Positions 33,501 through 44,036 of a stretch of DNA of 64,000 nucleotides are shown here, in pieces. Every line of letters starts with the position of its first letter. The stretch's first letter is position 1. This stretch comes from Axinella damicornis (taxonomy: Eukaryota > Porifera > Demospongiae > Axinellida > Axinellidae): positions 8,880,689-8,944,688 of the forward strand of contig OZ007507.1 of NCBI GenBank assembly GCA_963931865.1, given 5' to 3'. A model generated the notes under the pieces. It was not told where the DNA came from and ran no database searches. It worked only from the letters and a program-made list of their open reading frames with translations. The position numbers were made by a program, and so were the translations under genes.

Positions 33501-34431
33501 ACGTACACGCTCAAGTCAAAAGGTTGCTGCGAAGCATTTCTGTCGAATTCGTCGTTCAGAAGGGCGACCTGCTACTCTCTTCAGTGATGTAGGATTGTGT
33601 GAAGATTGGCGTTCTCGTCTGTGTAAGTTACTTCTCATGTCTGCCGTTTCTGTTGACAGTGGCGACGGTTTACTTGCCGTTCCTGCGTAGGCGAAGTCAA
33701 GACAGTAAAACCGAAACTCAGGGCACTTATGAAGCAGGTTCCTGATAGCGTGGCAAGTTTCCAGACACCTTACATACACAGAAAGCGCTTTCTCACTTGT
33801 TTCTTTTCGATGATACGGAAGTGAATCGGACGTATACGTATCAATTTTACTGACCATTTACAAATGAAAATGAATTCCCAGGTTTTTCTGGGAATGCTCG
33901 CGCATGTGCAAGCAGTGGATACCAGGCCGTCTTCTCTCCTCCCCCGCGGCCTGGGAACGAGGCTACATGCATAGCTGCTAAGAACCGTTTGCCACAATGA
34001 GCTACATGTAACTCAGCATGGATATTCGCGTTAGGCAAGGGATGCAGAGCCTCGCTAACACATTCGTCCTCCTCAGGGATGCTTTTCACCTTCTCAGTCA
34101 GTCACTCGCAACTGAACTTCGCACCTTATTGCATGCTGCATGCTCTGGCCCATGAAACCACGCCTATTTATATGGAATTCGTATTGCAAGCACGTGTGCG
34201 AGGCAAAGACACTGCGCATGCGTATTCCTAGTACATAATCTAACTTTTAAAATGTTTTGTTGCATTTCTCATGTATAGGGCTACACAGTATCGGATGAGC
34301 GAAAGGAAGACCAGAAGAATGTGGATTCTCAACTGCTGGTATCCGTCAAGGCTGTTCCAAGTCTGAGACAGTACTTAGCTGCGAGGTTCTCCCTTAAGAA
34401 TGGACAGTACCCCCATAGGATGATGTTCTGA
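21525..34431 (+). CDS. RPL6: 60S ribosomal protein eL6 (RPL6)
   Basis: Four exons, 21525-21737, 25674-25854, 32286-32470 and 34279-34431 (TGA), join in phase to 243 residues. eL6 is a structural protein of the large ribosomal subunit. Exon 1 gives the basic N-terminus with [18 protein letters not shown]; exon 2 gives [22 protein letters not shown] and [21 protein letters not shown]; exon 3 gives [21 protein letters not shown]; exon 4 ends [12 protein letters not shown]. These match the KOW-type core and C-terminus of eL6. The N-terminal Lys-rich extension is shorter than in vertebrates. The second ATG (21528) is an alternative start. Intron 1 (3.9 kb) and intron 2 (6.4 kb) are unusually long for this gene and full of mobile elements. 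Confidence 0.95.
21882..22102. mobile_element. 221-bp palindromic MITE
   Basis: The ends CATAAGATAAGGCGGGGCT and AGCCCCGCCTTACCTTATG are inverted, and the arms continue nearly to the centre (GTTGGCTGCCTTTTG, CAAAGTTTGGTAATT and complements). No coding sequence. Part of the arm resembles 46495-46550. Lies in RPL6 intron 1. Confidence 0.75.
22282..23020. mobile_element. 739-bp inverted-repeat element carrying a helicase fragment
   Basis: About 70-bp imperfect terminal repeats: left TAGTCTCTGTACCAGACCC, right (complement) CAGCCTCGGTACCAGACCC, with CTGGTGCACTTGCATAC near the inner end of both. Both flanks read GTAAGATCT (22273-22281 and 23021-23029), an exact 9-bp duplication. It holds RecQ-like helicase sequence (22440-22678). 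Lies in RPL6 intron 1. Confidence 0.85.
22440..22678 (+). pseudogene. RecQ-like DNA helicase fragment
   Basis: Two blocks match the start of a superfamily 2 RecQ-type helicase: [10 protein letters not shown]...[13 protein letters not shown] then [19 protein letters not shown] (22440-22595, Walker A as YGSGKS), and [16 protein letters not shown] (22632-22678, motif Ia), followed by a plausible donor (CAG then GTAACA). The first block ends in TAG at 22596-22598, 30 bp before the second, and the rest of the helicase is absent; a weaker stretch [10 protein letters not shown] follows at about 22710. It is a truncated, broken copy, enclosed by the terminal repeats of a mobile element. Which helicase subgroup it came from cannot be decided. 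Confidence 0.7.
23278..23871. repeat. long inverted repeat pair, MITE-like
   Basis: Left arm from GGGCGTATCGAGCCGCCG (23278) and right arm ending CGGCGGCTCAATGCGCCC (23871) pair over about 110 bp, including AGGGCATGCAAC and GTGCTGAGTGTTACTA with complements. The interior shows no gene. No clear target duplication. In RPL6 intron 1. Confidence 0.6.
24540..24790. repeat. tandem repeat, about 32-bp GC-rich unit
   Basis: Units based on GCTGCTCCCCGATTGCGTCC and GGCGCTTCAACT repeat about six times, the last four almost identical. A continuous reading frame is a by-product of the unit. Confidence 0.8.
25010..25500 (+). repeat. dispersed repeat B, copy 1
   Basis: Begins near GAGGGGCAACCGCACTCCTGG-like sequence (25030) and includes GTGTGGTCAGAATCTTTGTG. 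Inverted copies lie at 56640-57235 and 57236-57700, and the end piece recurs at 59874-60000. The reading frame is not conserved between copies. In RPL6 intron 1, ending 173 bp before exon 2. Confidence 0.7.
25855..26265. other. RPL6 intron 2, first part, nothing recognised
   Basis: AT-rich unique-looking sequence with no gene, RNA gene or clear repeat. Confidence 0.4.
26266..26479. mobile_element. 214-bp MITE with TA target duplication
   Basis: Ends CAGTCGATTGCAGCTGCG and CGCAACTGCGATCGACTG, arms about 40 bp. TA flanks both sides (26264-26265, 26480-26481), as in Tc1/mariner insertions. A second copy is nested in the element at 13040-13427. No transposase. Confidence 0.75.
26885..28692 (+). 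repeat. dispersed repeat A, copy 2, split by a nested element
   Basis: Same hairpin (26885-27149) and downstream body (27785-28692) as 7537-8715. The hairpin arms have changed together, so they still pair. It is interrupted between 27149 and 27785 by a 635-bp insertion. Copy 1 shows the empty site. Confidence 0.85.
27150..27784 (+). mobile_element. Helentron-like non-autonomous element, nested
   Basis: Exact boundaries come from comparison with the empty site at about 7790: TTTTTT then ATTACTTG. The insert begins GTCTCGGCACCGAAGTGCC and ends AGTCTTTTAAAGACT CACTTGTT. It has an asymmetric inverted repeat and a 3' hairpin, with no target duplication beyond ambiguous T bases. It contains a palindromic ACGT microsatellite at 27190-27243. 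No coding sequence. Confidence 0.75.
28772..29460. mobile_element. 689-bp inverted-repeat element with CAAGG...CCTTG ends
   Basis: Terminal repeats of about 55 bp (CAAGGGGTGGTCACTCCCAT, then GCGCAATACTTAGAGC). Both flanks read CCGCG (28767-28771 and 29461-29465). The interior has repeated GGTCACAGGGTCAC motifs near both ends. It resembles the element at 10681-10946. No coding sequence recognised. Confidence 0.8.
29653..29827 (-). CDS. hypothetical small membrane-protein exon, antisense in RPL6 intron 2
   Basis: After a good acceptor (TCTTTTCCACAG, ending 29828) an open frame of 57 residues runs to TAA at 29653. It starts [20 protein letters not shown] and then has two hydrophobic stretches, [12 protein letters not shown] and [16 protein letters not shown], ending IRAK. 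The charged start followed by two possible membrane segments looks like the last exon of a small membrane protein. I do not recognise a family, and no upstream exon was found. It could also be a chance frame in repeat sequence. Confidence 0.3.
30327..30530 (+). CDS. unidentified 68-codon exon inside RPL6 intron 2
   Basis: A strong acceptor (TTTTTTTTCCAG, ending 30326) and a good donor (GTATGT at 30531) bound exactly 204 bp that are open in phase 0. The translation begins [20 protein letters not shown] and continues with [20 protein letters not shown] and [20 protein letters not shown], a hydrophilic, protein-like composition. I do not know the family. It is in the same orientation as RPL6 but is not part of eL6. 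Being 0-0 phase it could be included in, or skipped from, an RPL6 transcript without changing frame. It may instead belong to a nested gene or an old transposon. Confidence 0.4.
31061..31213 (+). repeat. fragment of dispersed repeat A
   Basis: Close match to 8020-8170 (GGTGTTGAGAGTTGAGATAG, CACCCTGCTCACAGAATACA). The rest of the unit is absent here. Confidence 0.75.
31586..31797 (+). mobile_element. tRNA-derived SINE
   Basis: A box TGGCCTAGTGGTT and B box GGTTCGAGTCC are both well formed and spaced as in a tRNA gene, but the anticodon arm and acceptor do not fold as a tRNA. A non-tRNA body (GTTTTTCTCCAGGCTTTCTG) and an A-rich tail (31768-31797) follow. Sense orientation in RPL6 intron 2. Confidence 0.75.
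32540..33343. other. RPL6 intron 3, nothing recognised
   Basis: Mixed sequence with a possible degraded repeat near 32750-33120. No coding exon with splice support. Confidence 0.35.
33344..33965. mobile_element. 622-bp inverted-repeat element, 9-bp target duplication
   Basis: Ends TAGCCTCATTCCCAGGC and GCCTGGGAACGAGGCTA, with further pairing of GAGAGAAGACGGCCTGGTAT. Both flanks read CATGCATAG (33335-33343 and 33966-33974), exact. The interior is not recognisably coding. RPL6 intron 3. Confidence 0.88.
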
Positions 34432-35552
34432 TGATGGTGGACCCATAAATTGATACTACAATGTGGTATAACAGATGAAAACACCCATCTTGATCATTTC
34501 CAGTGTGTGGGGGGCATGCATGAATGGTGTGAGGCCTATCAGAGAACATGGCAGCATTTCTATTTAGGAATAGCGAAGGAATTTACCATAATTATGATCC
34601 ATTAGCAAGATGATGACAAAGCAGCTGCTACAATCCCCCAAACCAAGCATGCAGTCCACTGTGAGAGTGAGCAACTACATGCGCAGGTTTACAACTTCAG
34701 ACCTCATCTTCACCCTCCCTTCCAGCAAGCCATGACACTTGCCCAAGAATAAGGAGGCTTCAGCTCCATGGCTCACCACTCTTCCAATTGAAAAGGGCCT
34801 TTTCGTGATGCACTCCGCTGCATTTGGCAGCCTCTTCATGTACCCACAACATGTACCTATGGTAACAGGTCTTTGAGCACTCCTCCCAGCCGGTCAAGTG
34901 GGCGACTTCGCCACGAGTTGTAACCAGCCTGGCGTAGAGGGGCTAGTGGCTAGACTTCTAGTAAACATGCATGGTTTCATGCATTAGCACTGATGGTTGG
35001 CTGGAACCATGGGGTTGGGCAGCATGTATTCATGCTGATGGGGACATTAACTTGATGATCTGATCTCTGATCTGAGTCGATCACTGCTTGGTAGTCGGAG
35101 TGGACAAACACCATAGCCACTCCCCACCCACTACAGTGTAGCTTCAAACTACATCCCAACTGACCCCTGGGGAGGAGCACCCTATTGACCTGCCTGGGGG
35201 GGGGGGGGGGGGGGGGGGGGGGAAGTGATACAGTGCATATACCAAAGGACAGTAGCCTTCAATTTGATCGCTGATGAAATGTGTGGGGAAAATATATAAG
35301 AGGGGAGGAGGTGGTGGAAGAATATAGGAAAGAAGGGGGTTAGGACAAGAGAATTATTCTAATAGTTTGATTCTCTATTATAAACAACAACGATGAAAAC
35401 TGATTTCCCTACTTCTTCCATCCCAGTCACTGGGGTTCATTATCAGAGTCTTGACTGCATTTGGACGATGTACAGAGCACTGAGAGGGAGGGATAGTACA
35501 CAGTCATATAAGTGAAAGCTTCACCACCAGTTGCACGCACAGATTTCATGTA
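34432..35552. other. intergenic region after RPL6
   Basis: No gene recognised. It contains a run of 27 G at 35196-35222. No clear AATAAA was identified close after the RPL6 stop. Confidence 0.45.
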
Positions 35553-35736
35553 CTATTCTTTTGGCAGCTGTCCTATAGCTCCCTCGATCCCAACCCCTCC
35601 CTTCCCCTGGAGGATACTGGTAGGTGGCTCATATTTCTCAGGAAGTGTCCGATCAAGGATGGTAGTACTCTCATACCGTGTGATGCTGTCGGGTATGTGA
35701 GATTCATGGTGGTGGTCTCAGCTGATAGAGGCTGTT

Positions 35737-35774
<38 letters not shown>

Positions 35775-36250
35775 CGTGTGCATGTGTGCATATGTATTTT
35801 ACGTGTCAAATTTAAGCTGCAATCAGAGTCTGCTGAAGTGTCCAATAAGTGAGAGCAAACCTCGAAAACGGAGTGTAATTACTCTACATGTTTATTCCGT
35901 GCGTGCTAATTTGGCAGAGCTGTAAGGTATCTGCAGAGCTGGTGGATACGATCATCGTTTGAAATGTCCGTAAGATACGAGCAAGACCGAAGGATGCCGA
36001 TCTGTATTGGGAGGTGGTACATTCATATCACCGTAAAAATGTATGTTTGCGTTACATGTTGGGTAAGTCTATATATCTCCGCTGTTTCCAACCAATCAGA
36101 TAGCAGCAGACACATCACTTACATGTATAGGCTATTTCCAACCAATCAGATAGCAGCAGACTCATCACTTACTGATTGGTTGTGGTACATGCCTGATCTC
36201 CACTCTTGGCTCTTGGGAGGTAGACACACTGTCCTGCAGTGTATGGAGGA

Positions 36251-36355
36251 GTATATATACTGTAGTATACTGTAGTGCACATGCAGTATACTGTAGTGCA
36301 CATGCAGTATACTGTAGTGCACATGCAGTATACTGTAGTGCACATGCAGCATACT
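36251..36355. repeat. 21-bp tandem repeat, five copies
   Basis: Unit TATACTGTAGTGCACATGCA plus G, each unit partly palindromic. Lies in an intron of the coiled-coil gene. Confidence 0.85.
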
Positions 36356-37649
36356 GGAATGTGCATGCAGCAATATGCTGAGTCATGTTAATAATTATCC
36401 AGAAACTACAATACAGGTACATGCAGTTACAAAGAAATAGCTGAGTAGCAGGAGAAATAAATTAACTACGATAAGATATGATACATGATTACAGGGTACG
36501 TACACTACCTACGCACAACTGGTGCAACCGGATACCAATACCATGCACAGTACAACCTCACATTTTCCCTCTGGTATGATTTACTCTCTGGTAGGACCAG
36601 TTTACAGTCTCAAGGCGTATTTAACTTGTCATTACAAGTGGCTATCATGTCTGTGCATGTGTGGGTGTTGCTCACCTGCTGTTTGATGGAGAGGGTGACA
36701 GTCTGGGAGGCTGCAAGGACAAGTCGCTGTGCAAACTTCCTTGTCCACTGCCAGAAGTGGTTGCCACGCCCACCTGGTATAGGAGCTTGACTCCATTGTT
36801 TGATGCCACTCATTTCTTAGCGACCGTGTGCACCACCACCCCCAGTCCCAGGTCCATTCCAGGATCTGAAATATGAAAACACATGTAGCGACCTGGCGCT
36901 GAACATGACATTGTGCAAACTGAACAATGATAATTATAGCTATTGTCTTGTAACATGCACCTGAGTTATCTTTATCTGGCGCCCTGATTCTATATACTCA
37001 GCTATAAAAGGCTTGATCTTTGTACACAAGATTGTCAGGCACTTAATCTGCCATCCGCCATATTGAGTCACTCTCACACAGTCCTAGTGTAAAATGCTAT
37101 GCACATTTGCACCAAATACATTCTGATGGGACTGGCAATCTGATTTTTGGGGCACACGCATGTAGGTCTTAGAGTAGTTAGTAAAGCCTCCAAGTTTGAA
37201 GCCTAATTCTTAGTTTCGCAGTTAGAGGCACCAAAGAGTGCACTTTTCCTATATTTTATATATGGTTGGGGGGGTTGCAAATGAGCCATCGAAGTAGTTC
37301 TTTTCACTATTAAGACGTGTAGGGTAAGCATTCCTGCTGTGTACAGCATTTGGATTCACAACACTCTCATCAACATGTGTGGGCAGATACCACACATTCA
37401 CTCTCCAGTGTTCACCTTCAGCCCACGTACATTCAAAACATGGAGACCACTTACCTTACTACCCGCTCCATAGTACAACGTGCTCTTAAGGGCATCACTA
37501 TGGTGAAGTCTTTGGGTTGGACGTTGGGGAGGACATCGATCAGGAGATATTGCTGAACTGGAAGTATAGCTGAGCTGGCTGTGTGGGTCCGTTGGAAGCA
37601 GTTTCTGATGTAAATGATGAAACTGTAGGTGTAGGGGGAGGAGAAGGGG

Positions 37650-37800
37650 TGAGGGAGGGAGGGAGGGAGGGAGGGAGGGAGGGAGGGAGGGAGGGAGGGA
37701 GGGAGGGAGGGAGGGAGGGAGGGAGGGAGAGGGAGGGGGAGGGAGGGAGGGAGGGAGGGAGGGAGGGAGGGCGGGGGAGGGAGGGAAGGGAGGGAGGGAG
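37650..37800. repeat. (GGGA)n tract
   Basis: Long GGGAGGGA array, with similar tracts at 39183-39266 and 41034-41130 in other introns of the same gene. On the gene strand these are pyrimidine-only (TCCC)n. Pro/Ser/Leu-rich reading frames across them are artefacts. Confidence 0.9.
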
Positions 37801-37949
37801 GGTGGAGGGAGGGAGAAGAAGGAAGGACAGAGCGAGAGGGTAGAGGGTGGGGGAAGAGGGGAGACATTACACTTTGATACAGTGTAACTGAATTTTCACT
37901 AGTATGATTATCATAGGGCATCACAGGACTACTGCTGATCACATGACTC

Positions 37950-40900
37950 CAACAGGTCAAATTAAAACTCCTTCAACACTGATTCATTTGTCCTACCACA
38001 CACAGGCACACAGGTCACATGACTAACCTCCCTTTCCGCCTTCTTCCTCCTCTCTCACTTGATATGATATTTCCATGGCCTCCCTCCTCTCAACGTGAGC
38101 CACCTGGAGATGCTCCGACAGTTCCTTGTTGCTGTCCAGTGCCTCGTCCAACTCAGCCTGCAACTGCTGATGGCATATATATAGTGTGTGTGTGTGGTGT
38201 GGTGCAGGTAATACCGTATATTTCATATCTCACTCAAATGCACGATTGTCTTTCTTCAGACGATGGATATCCAGAATAGCCAGCTAAGCATGGGTACTGT
38301 ATATTCTACATGTAGGTATCTTGGGCTAGGAATGAAACATGAAGCTGTGATTTACACAAAGAGAAATTATATCTTTCACAAAAGTGCCACATGACTGTCA
38401 CATGACCCACCTTGTCCTGCAGCTTTTCCTTGTCTCCCTGTGTATGGCCATGATCGCTTCGCTCTGCTCCAGGTGATTGAGCAGACGACTGATGCAATTC
38501 CTGAGGGAGGGGGAGGGAGGGGGAGGGAAGGGCAGAGTAGTTATGTGGAGTTTGACTGGGTGCGTGGGCTTTACAGATGTCCTGTGCAAGCTTCATCCAA
38601 TCATGGACAATTGACACCGCGGGATATTGAAGTGCTGACTCTTTGGTTTCATGCATACTTGTCCCTAGAACACGTACTTGAGAAATTTACCAAGTCTCTA
38701 GCTAGCCATAGTCAAAGGGGGTTCTGGAGGCCGGCATCCAATGTACTGATCTACGCATTCTGTTTAGTGACACATGTCTGAAGAATCCAGGTTCTATCAG
38801 CAGAGACTGTGGAACCTTTTGCAAAGTTCCACGTAATGAATGGCTCAGAATTAGTAACCCGCTTTGCTAGCTGTATCCTGTCAACTCCCAGTGCTCTTAG
38901 ATCTATTCTCCTTCCACTACCTTGCAGCATGAGCTCCGATGAGATGAGCATGAACTCTTCCTCCAGCTGGTCGTACTCAGCCTGGATGCTCTACCGCTCA
39001 CTCAGCAACTCCTGCATTCTCTAGAGCAGGGCGGAAAGAAGGGGGAAGGAAGGAGGCAGCAAGTGATGGAGGGAGGGAGGGAGATAGGGATGGAGGGAGG
39101 GAAAAAGGAGGAATGGGAATAAGAGGGAAACATGGAGGGACAGATTGAGGGGGAGGGAGTGAGACAAAAGATGGAGGAGGAGGGAGGAAGGTAGGGAGGG
39201 AGGGAGGAACGGAGGGAGGGAGGGAGGGAGGGAGGGAGGGAGGGAGGGAGGGAGGGAGGGAGGGGAGAGGAAGACAGAATAAAGAATTATGTACATTGCA
39301 TGGCATTCTTGGTTGTATGTCTCATCCCAGTAGAAATTGTGCAAGTCACATGACAGTCAGCTGACCTGGTTGCCACTGATTGGTTGGAGAGCAGGTCCCT
39401 CCAGGGTCCCAGCTCCAGCGGTAGCTCCTGGTACTTCTCCGCCAGGAGGTTGCTCTGGAACTGAACATGAGAGCTGCAGTACGTAGGTGTGTCGGAAGAA
39501 GGGAGGGGAGAATATGATGGTGAATTGTGTGTGTGAGTGTACACGACACAAAAATCAAACTGTTCTACTGTCATGCAGCAAGGCATAGCAATGCTGTGAT
39601 ACCTAAGCAGTGATGATATATCTCTCTCGGGAGATGAGGGACTTTGCAGTTCATCTCTCTCCCTCTGAACGGTACTCACACTGCTGACACAGCAAGCAAA
39701 ATGTGCCCTTAGCCACCCCATTGGTTTTGATTACATTTAGCAACCACTTGACTAAGCAAGACTTCACAAGATTTCTCAGTTGTATGGATCTCAATGCACC
39801 TTTCTTAAACAAATTTCTGGTGAGAACACTGGAGAATATACAATTATTATGGCAGGCTCACAGGCACATCTACACCTCATCATGCCTCACACCGGTGATC
39901 GTGAGAGGGAGAGGGACACATGTTCCACTATCGGCAGCATCCCCGCCGAGGAGCAGTGCTGCATGAAGATCTGCTCTTCCAGTTGAGGCAAGGGCTGGTG
40001 GGCATGGTCGAGAGGGAGAGAGCTAGGAAGGGAAGGAGAAAGATGGATGTAAACCCCATTACTAATGAGGGAACCTACAAACAGGTCAAATTAACTCCTG
40101 CAACACTGATTCATTTATCTACCACACATGCGAGTGTGAGGTGTTTGAGTGTGAGTGTGAGGGTGTGTGGGCAGGAACAACAGCTACAATTGATAGTTAC
40201 ACATCATTGATTGCTACGTACGTACATGATGGTTACATGACATTCACGACTCTGTTGCATACTTACAAAACTAATTATGACCATTCACAAAAGTATCACA
40301 TGCTTGTCACATGACATACATGTACCCTGTCCCTGAGCTTTTCCTTGTCTTCCTGTGTCATGGCCATGACTGCTTCGCTCCGCTCCAGGTAGTTGAGCAG
40401 ACGACTGATGCAGTCCCTGAGGGAGGTGGAGGAGAGGACAGAGTGAACGCTGAAATCACGTACAGTTAGTTGGGTGGACTGGGTGGGTGGGCTTCACAGA
40501 TGTCCTGCTTCATCCAATCATGGACGATAGAGTACAAGAGTTGGATAGGAACACTGATGTGCTTTTAAGTACAGAATCCTTCAAAGAAAAATGGTATACC
40601 CTTTGATGTGTCAACTCTTTAGTTTCAAGCATACTTGTCCCTAGAACAGATACTTGCGGATATGGTATGAATGTTCCAAGTCTCTAAGCTGTTTTCTGAG
40701 GTGAGATGGAGGGATTCTGGAGGCATCCATTGCACCGATATTAACATTTTGTTTAGTGACATGTCTGGAGAATCCAGCTACCTGGTAAACACTGTGGAAC
40801 CTTTTGCCAAATTCCACCTAATGAATAGCTCAGAACTAGTAACCTGCTGTATCCTGTCAACTCCAGATGCTCTACTAATCGATCCAATCTGTCTGTCTGT

Positions 40901-41420
40901 CCTTCGGTCCTTCCCCTACCTTGCAGCTTCAGTTCTGATGAGACGAGCATGAACTCTCCCTCCAGCTGGTCGTACTCAACCTGGATGCTCTACTGCTCAC
41001 TCAGCAACTCCTGCATTCTCTAGTGGAGACAAGAGGGGATGGAGGAGGGAGGAAAGGGGGAGGAACAGAGGGGGGAGAAAGGGAGGAGGGAAGGAGGGAA
41101 GGAGGGAAGGAGGGAAGGAGGGAGGGATGGATGCCAGTAGCTCAATTCAATCTTGTGATGGACACGATGGATTTAGTTCACCCTGGTATACTTCCAGCCA
41201 TGAGCATGCGAGTGTGAGGGTGTGTGGGCGGGAACGGCGACAATTGATATTTACTCATCAGTGATTGCTACTTGCATGGTCACATATTAACATTTGCATG
41301 ACTCAGTTTACACAAACATATGACCGACCATTTTACTGTATACTTTCACAAAAGTATCACATGACTGTCACATGACCCACCTTGTCCCTGAGCTGTGTTA
41401 TGCCCACAACTGCTTTGCTA
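37950..41420. repeat. tandem segmental duplication within the coiled-coil gene
   Basis: Two units of about 2.1 and 1.2 kb and a third partial one. Marker sequences recur in order: AGGTCAAATTAA (37955, 40083), TTCACAAAAGT with CACATGAC (38375, 40287, 41345), exon 38411-38500 / 40326-40416 / partial near 41385-41420, and exon 38921-39020 / 40920-41019. The exon at 39366-39460 occurs only in unit 1. Confidence 0.8.
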
Positions 41421-42589
41421 CAGCACGAATATCTATGAGGACGTGAGACATCATTCTGAAAAATGAGTTCACTCTACCTGTTGCACAAGCCTACCATAGC
41501 CAGACTCTCATATGGGAGTCTGGCCATGCGAGACTGAGCTACGCGAGGTTACCAGCAGACTGAGCAGTGGGGTTGCCACTTGAACGGATTCCGAGAGTAC
41601 AACAGCTCTGACAGTCAAAAATTAACACCCACCAATTTGTCATAATTATGTCGAATTATGCCCCCCCCCCCCCCCCGTTTTTTTATCTCTCTCTCCTCTA
41701 CAGTACCCACCTACCCCATCTCTTTCCCCTCCTCTCCCTGTGTCCATCATCCTCTCCACCATCTCTTCCACACCGATTGCTGCATCCACCTGTCAATTGT
41801 ACAGATGTGTGCGTGTGTGCTCAAATCATAAGCACATACACACATGCGAGCTACCACAGACAGTTTTCCTCAGCTTATCAACTGATCCAGGCTACACGAA
41901 AGACAAAACCAGGATAGCAATTGCTTGTAAGATATGCAGGTGAAACTCAAGCAAGCGAGTCCAACTTCAGTACCAGCATCGTGACATTGTGGGTCCTCCC
42001 TCCCCTGATATAACTCGCAGGTCTACACCTGAAGTTCTTGCTCCAGTGTCTCCCTCTACTCCAGGAGGTGGTTGACTGCGTGCAGTGGTATTACTAGGAT
42101 CATGAGAGAGGGTGAATAGTGAGAATGAGGGTAATCAGTGAGTAGTTTACGAACCAGACCCACGGAAAATCGGAAAGAGGGTGTAGGAGAGTGGCAAGAG
42201 TGGAAGTGTACAGTGCGACTGGAATGCCGGCACACTGCTAATTAAGCTTGCACGTGTTTATCGAAAATACATAATATACCAGTTACACCATGCTAATATA
42301 GTCCAAGGAGATGGCTGGTGAGAGAAGTTGTTCGAGCTTAGCTGAGCTCGTACAGGGCCCACGGACGAAATAAAGTAGGTATGAAGCAATCATTATAACT
42401 TCCGTACATTCCACTCGGTACAATTCCGCCCCAGCCTATTCCAGACCCTTCCAATTTTCCTGAGGGTCTGTTCTGAGACCAATCAACAGTGAGAAAAATG
42501 GGTGAGAGTACATGATCAGTGAGGGTGATGATGGGTGATGGGTGAGCGTGATCATTGAGAGTAATGGGTGAAGCAGCCACTAGCCCCTC

Positions 42590-42915
42590 TCCGCCAGGCC
42601 GGTTGCACATGCACGCAGTGAATCCGCGGAGAGGGTCTAGCAAACATTGCACTAGATCACGTTTCACTGGAATGCCAATTACATATACCTGCTAGGTTGG
42701 ACTAGTTTAGCTCGAGTGTAAGTTTTTAGATGCTCTCCGCTGGGCTGATCGCACATGAGTGGCTCAGTTTACCACCACGAGGGTCATGAATAAAATTGGA
42801 ACGAATCGCTTTCAGTGAGATCTGATTGGTCAATTGAAACGCAATCAAGTACAATGTTTGCTAGACCCTCTGGACCCTCCGCGTGCGGCTTCGCCACACG
42901 CCCGCTTGACCGGTG
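42590..42915. repeat. inverted repeat pair
   Basis: GAGAGGGTCTAGCAAACATTG (42631) faces CAATGTTTGCTAGACCCTC (42853), with CCGCGGAG / CTCCGCG outside. No target duplication identified. Confidence 0.5.
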
Positions 42916-43732
42916 ATCAGTGAGGGTGACGGTCTCATGAGGGCAGGGCGATGTGTGTGCGTTATGAGTGAGTGTGTGTGATGAGTGGGGAGGATAAAGA
43001 GTGCATGAAGGTGATGAGGGAGGAGGATGTGTACCTTAATTCGTCTGTGCAGTATAGTGCTGAGCAAGGTCTTCAGTCTGCTTATGTGGTCTTCTACTTC
43101 GGCCCAGAAAGGAGTGATCTGGAGGGAGGGAAAATTCTACTCACAAGCAAGACACACCAAGCTCTGTAGCCATAGTCCAGATCCAACCTACAACACCAAC
43201 AGTTGTCTATCTAGAACAGACTGCATACTCCCCCCCCCCCTGGGAACGAGGCCACAGAATCTCAACCTGGCTTCGTACTCAGATGCCAAACCTCTTCAGC
43301 ATGGAGTCAGGGGCCATCCATGCTTATGGAACAGCATTCGGAGGACAGGATGTCCCCCCACCCCACTGAAGATGACAGTGGTGAAGAAATAAACCGTCAG
43401 CCAGAGACCGACTTTACAACTTTGGAGCCATCAGTGTAGTTGATACCTAGCAAACCCAGAGCAACAAGACATCCACAGAGTTCGTTCACTACTCATACTC
43501 TCCCTATCCTTGGAGAAATGCTTTAATATTACCACAGTAAACAGGTCACAACAAATTATGCTAAGTAACTATAGCCAGCATACCTAGGCACCTCAGAGTA
43601 TCTCAACCACATTGAATTTGTTTTGGATGACTAGCCAGGACAGTTCCTCCCTCGAGCCATCGTCACTTTTCAACTACTAAAGTCTCGCTCGAACCTCAGA
43701 AGCAAACTCAATCGGATTCTGGATCCTTCTGG

Positions 43733-43783
43733 GCCAGCCTCTCGCCACACCCACTAAAGGGGTGTGGCGAGAGGCTGGCTCGC
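43733..43783. repeat. 51-bp foldback sequence
   Basis: GCCAGCCTCTCGCCACACCC and its complement GGGTGTGGCGAGAGGCTGGC meet over a few bases. Not clearly flanked by a duplication. Confidence 0.7.
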
Positions 43784-43840
43784 GAGCATACGTCCCTCCT
43801 CCGGGTCACACTAGAGTGCTCTGATTGCGCAGTCAACTGC

Positions 43841-43934
43841 TAATAGCTAGTCTCGTTCAACGTTCCCAAGCTCTCTCACGCTGAGCAAACTAAATGGCGG
43901 AAAGCTGGGCGGGCGGGGGCCTGGGAACGGGATA
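43841..43934. mobile_element. inverted-repeat element, GTCAACTGC flanks
   Basis: The left end region TAGTCTCGTTC and right end GCCTGGGAACGGGATA are degraded family ends. Both flanks read GTCAACTGC (43832-43840 and 43935-43943), exact. It sits 50 bp from the first exon of the coiled-coil gene. Confidence 0.65.
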
Positions 43935-44036
43935 GTCAACTGCAACAACAGTAACAGAGGGGGTGCCGGTGGCTGAGGACTTACCAGAAGAGGTGAACAG
44001 TATCAGAAAACGACAGAGACGCAACCAGCTCGCCAT

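Larger units (their letters stand above)
35553..44036 (-). pseudogene. unidentified coiled-coil protein gene, apparently decayed
   Basis: Exon-like blocks on the minus strand: 44036-43985 (MASWLRLCRFLILFTSS), 43118-43035, 42075-42029, about 41019-40920, 40416-40326, 39460-39366, about 39020-38921, 38500-38411, 38166-38059 (QLQAELDEALDSNKELSEHL), 37604-37455 (Ser/Pro-rich), 36865-36676 and about 35716-35553 (ends GAIGQLPKE). Most have GT-AG borders and helical, Glu/Leu-rich translations such as DCISRLLNYLERSEAVMAMT, so a centrosomal, ciliary or similar coiled-coil protein is possible; I cannot name it. Defects: TAG inside LLE.RETLEQELQ, a TAG in both copies of MQELLSE..SIQ.EYDQLE, TGA inside the 36676-36865 exon, and a 1-bp deletion at 38411-38500 relative to its 91-bp copy at 40326-40416. 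Phases between several blocks were not reconciled. Confidence 0.5.

Noticed and set aside
37583..39306. Long Pro/Ser/Leu- and Gly/Arg/Glu-rich open frames
   Set aside because: They are translations of (GGGA)n tracts on either strand and have no coding meaning.
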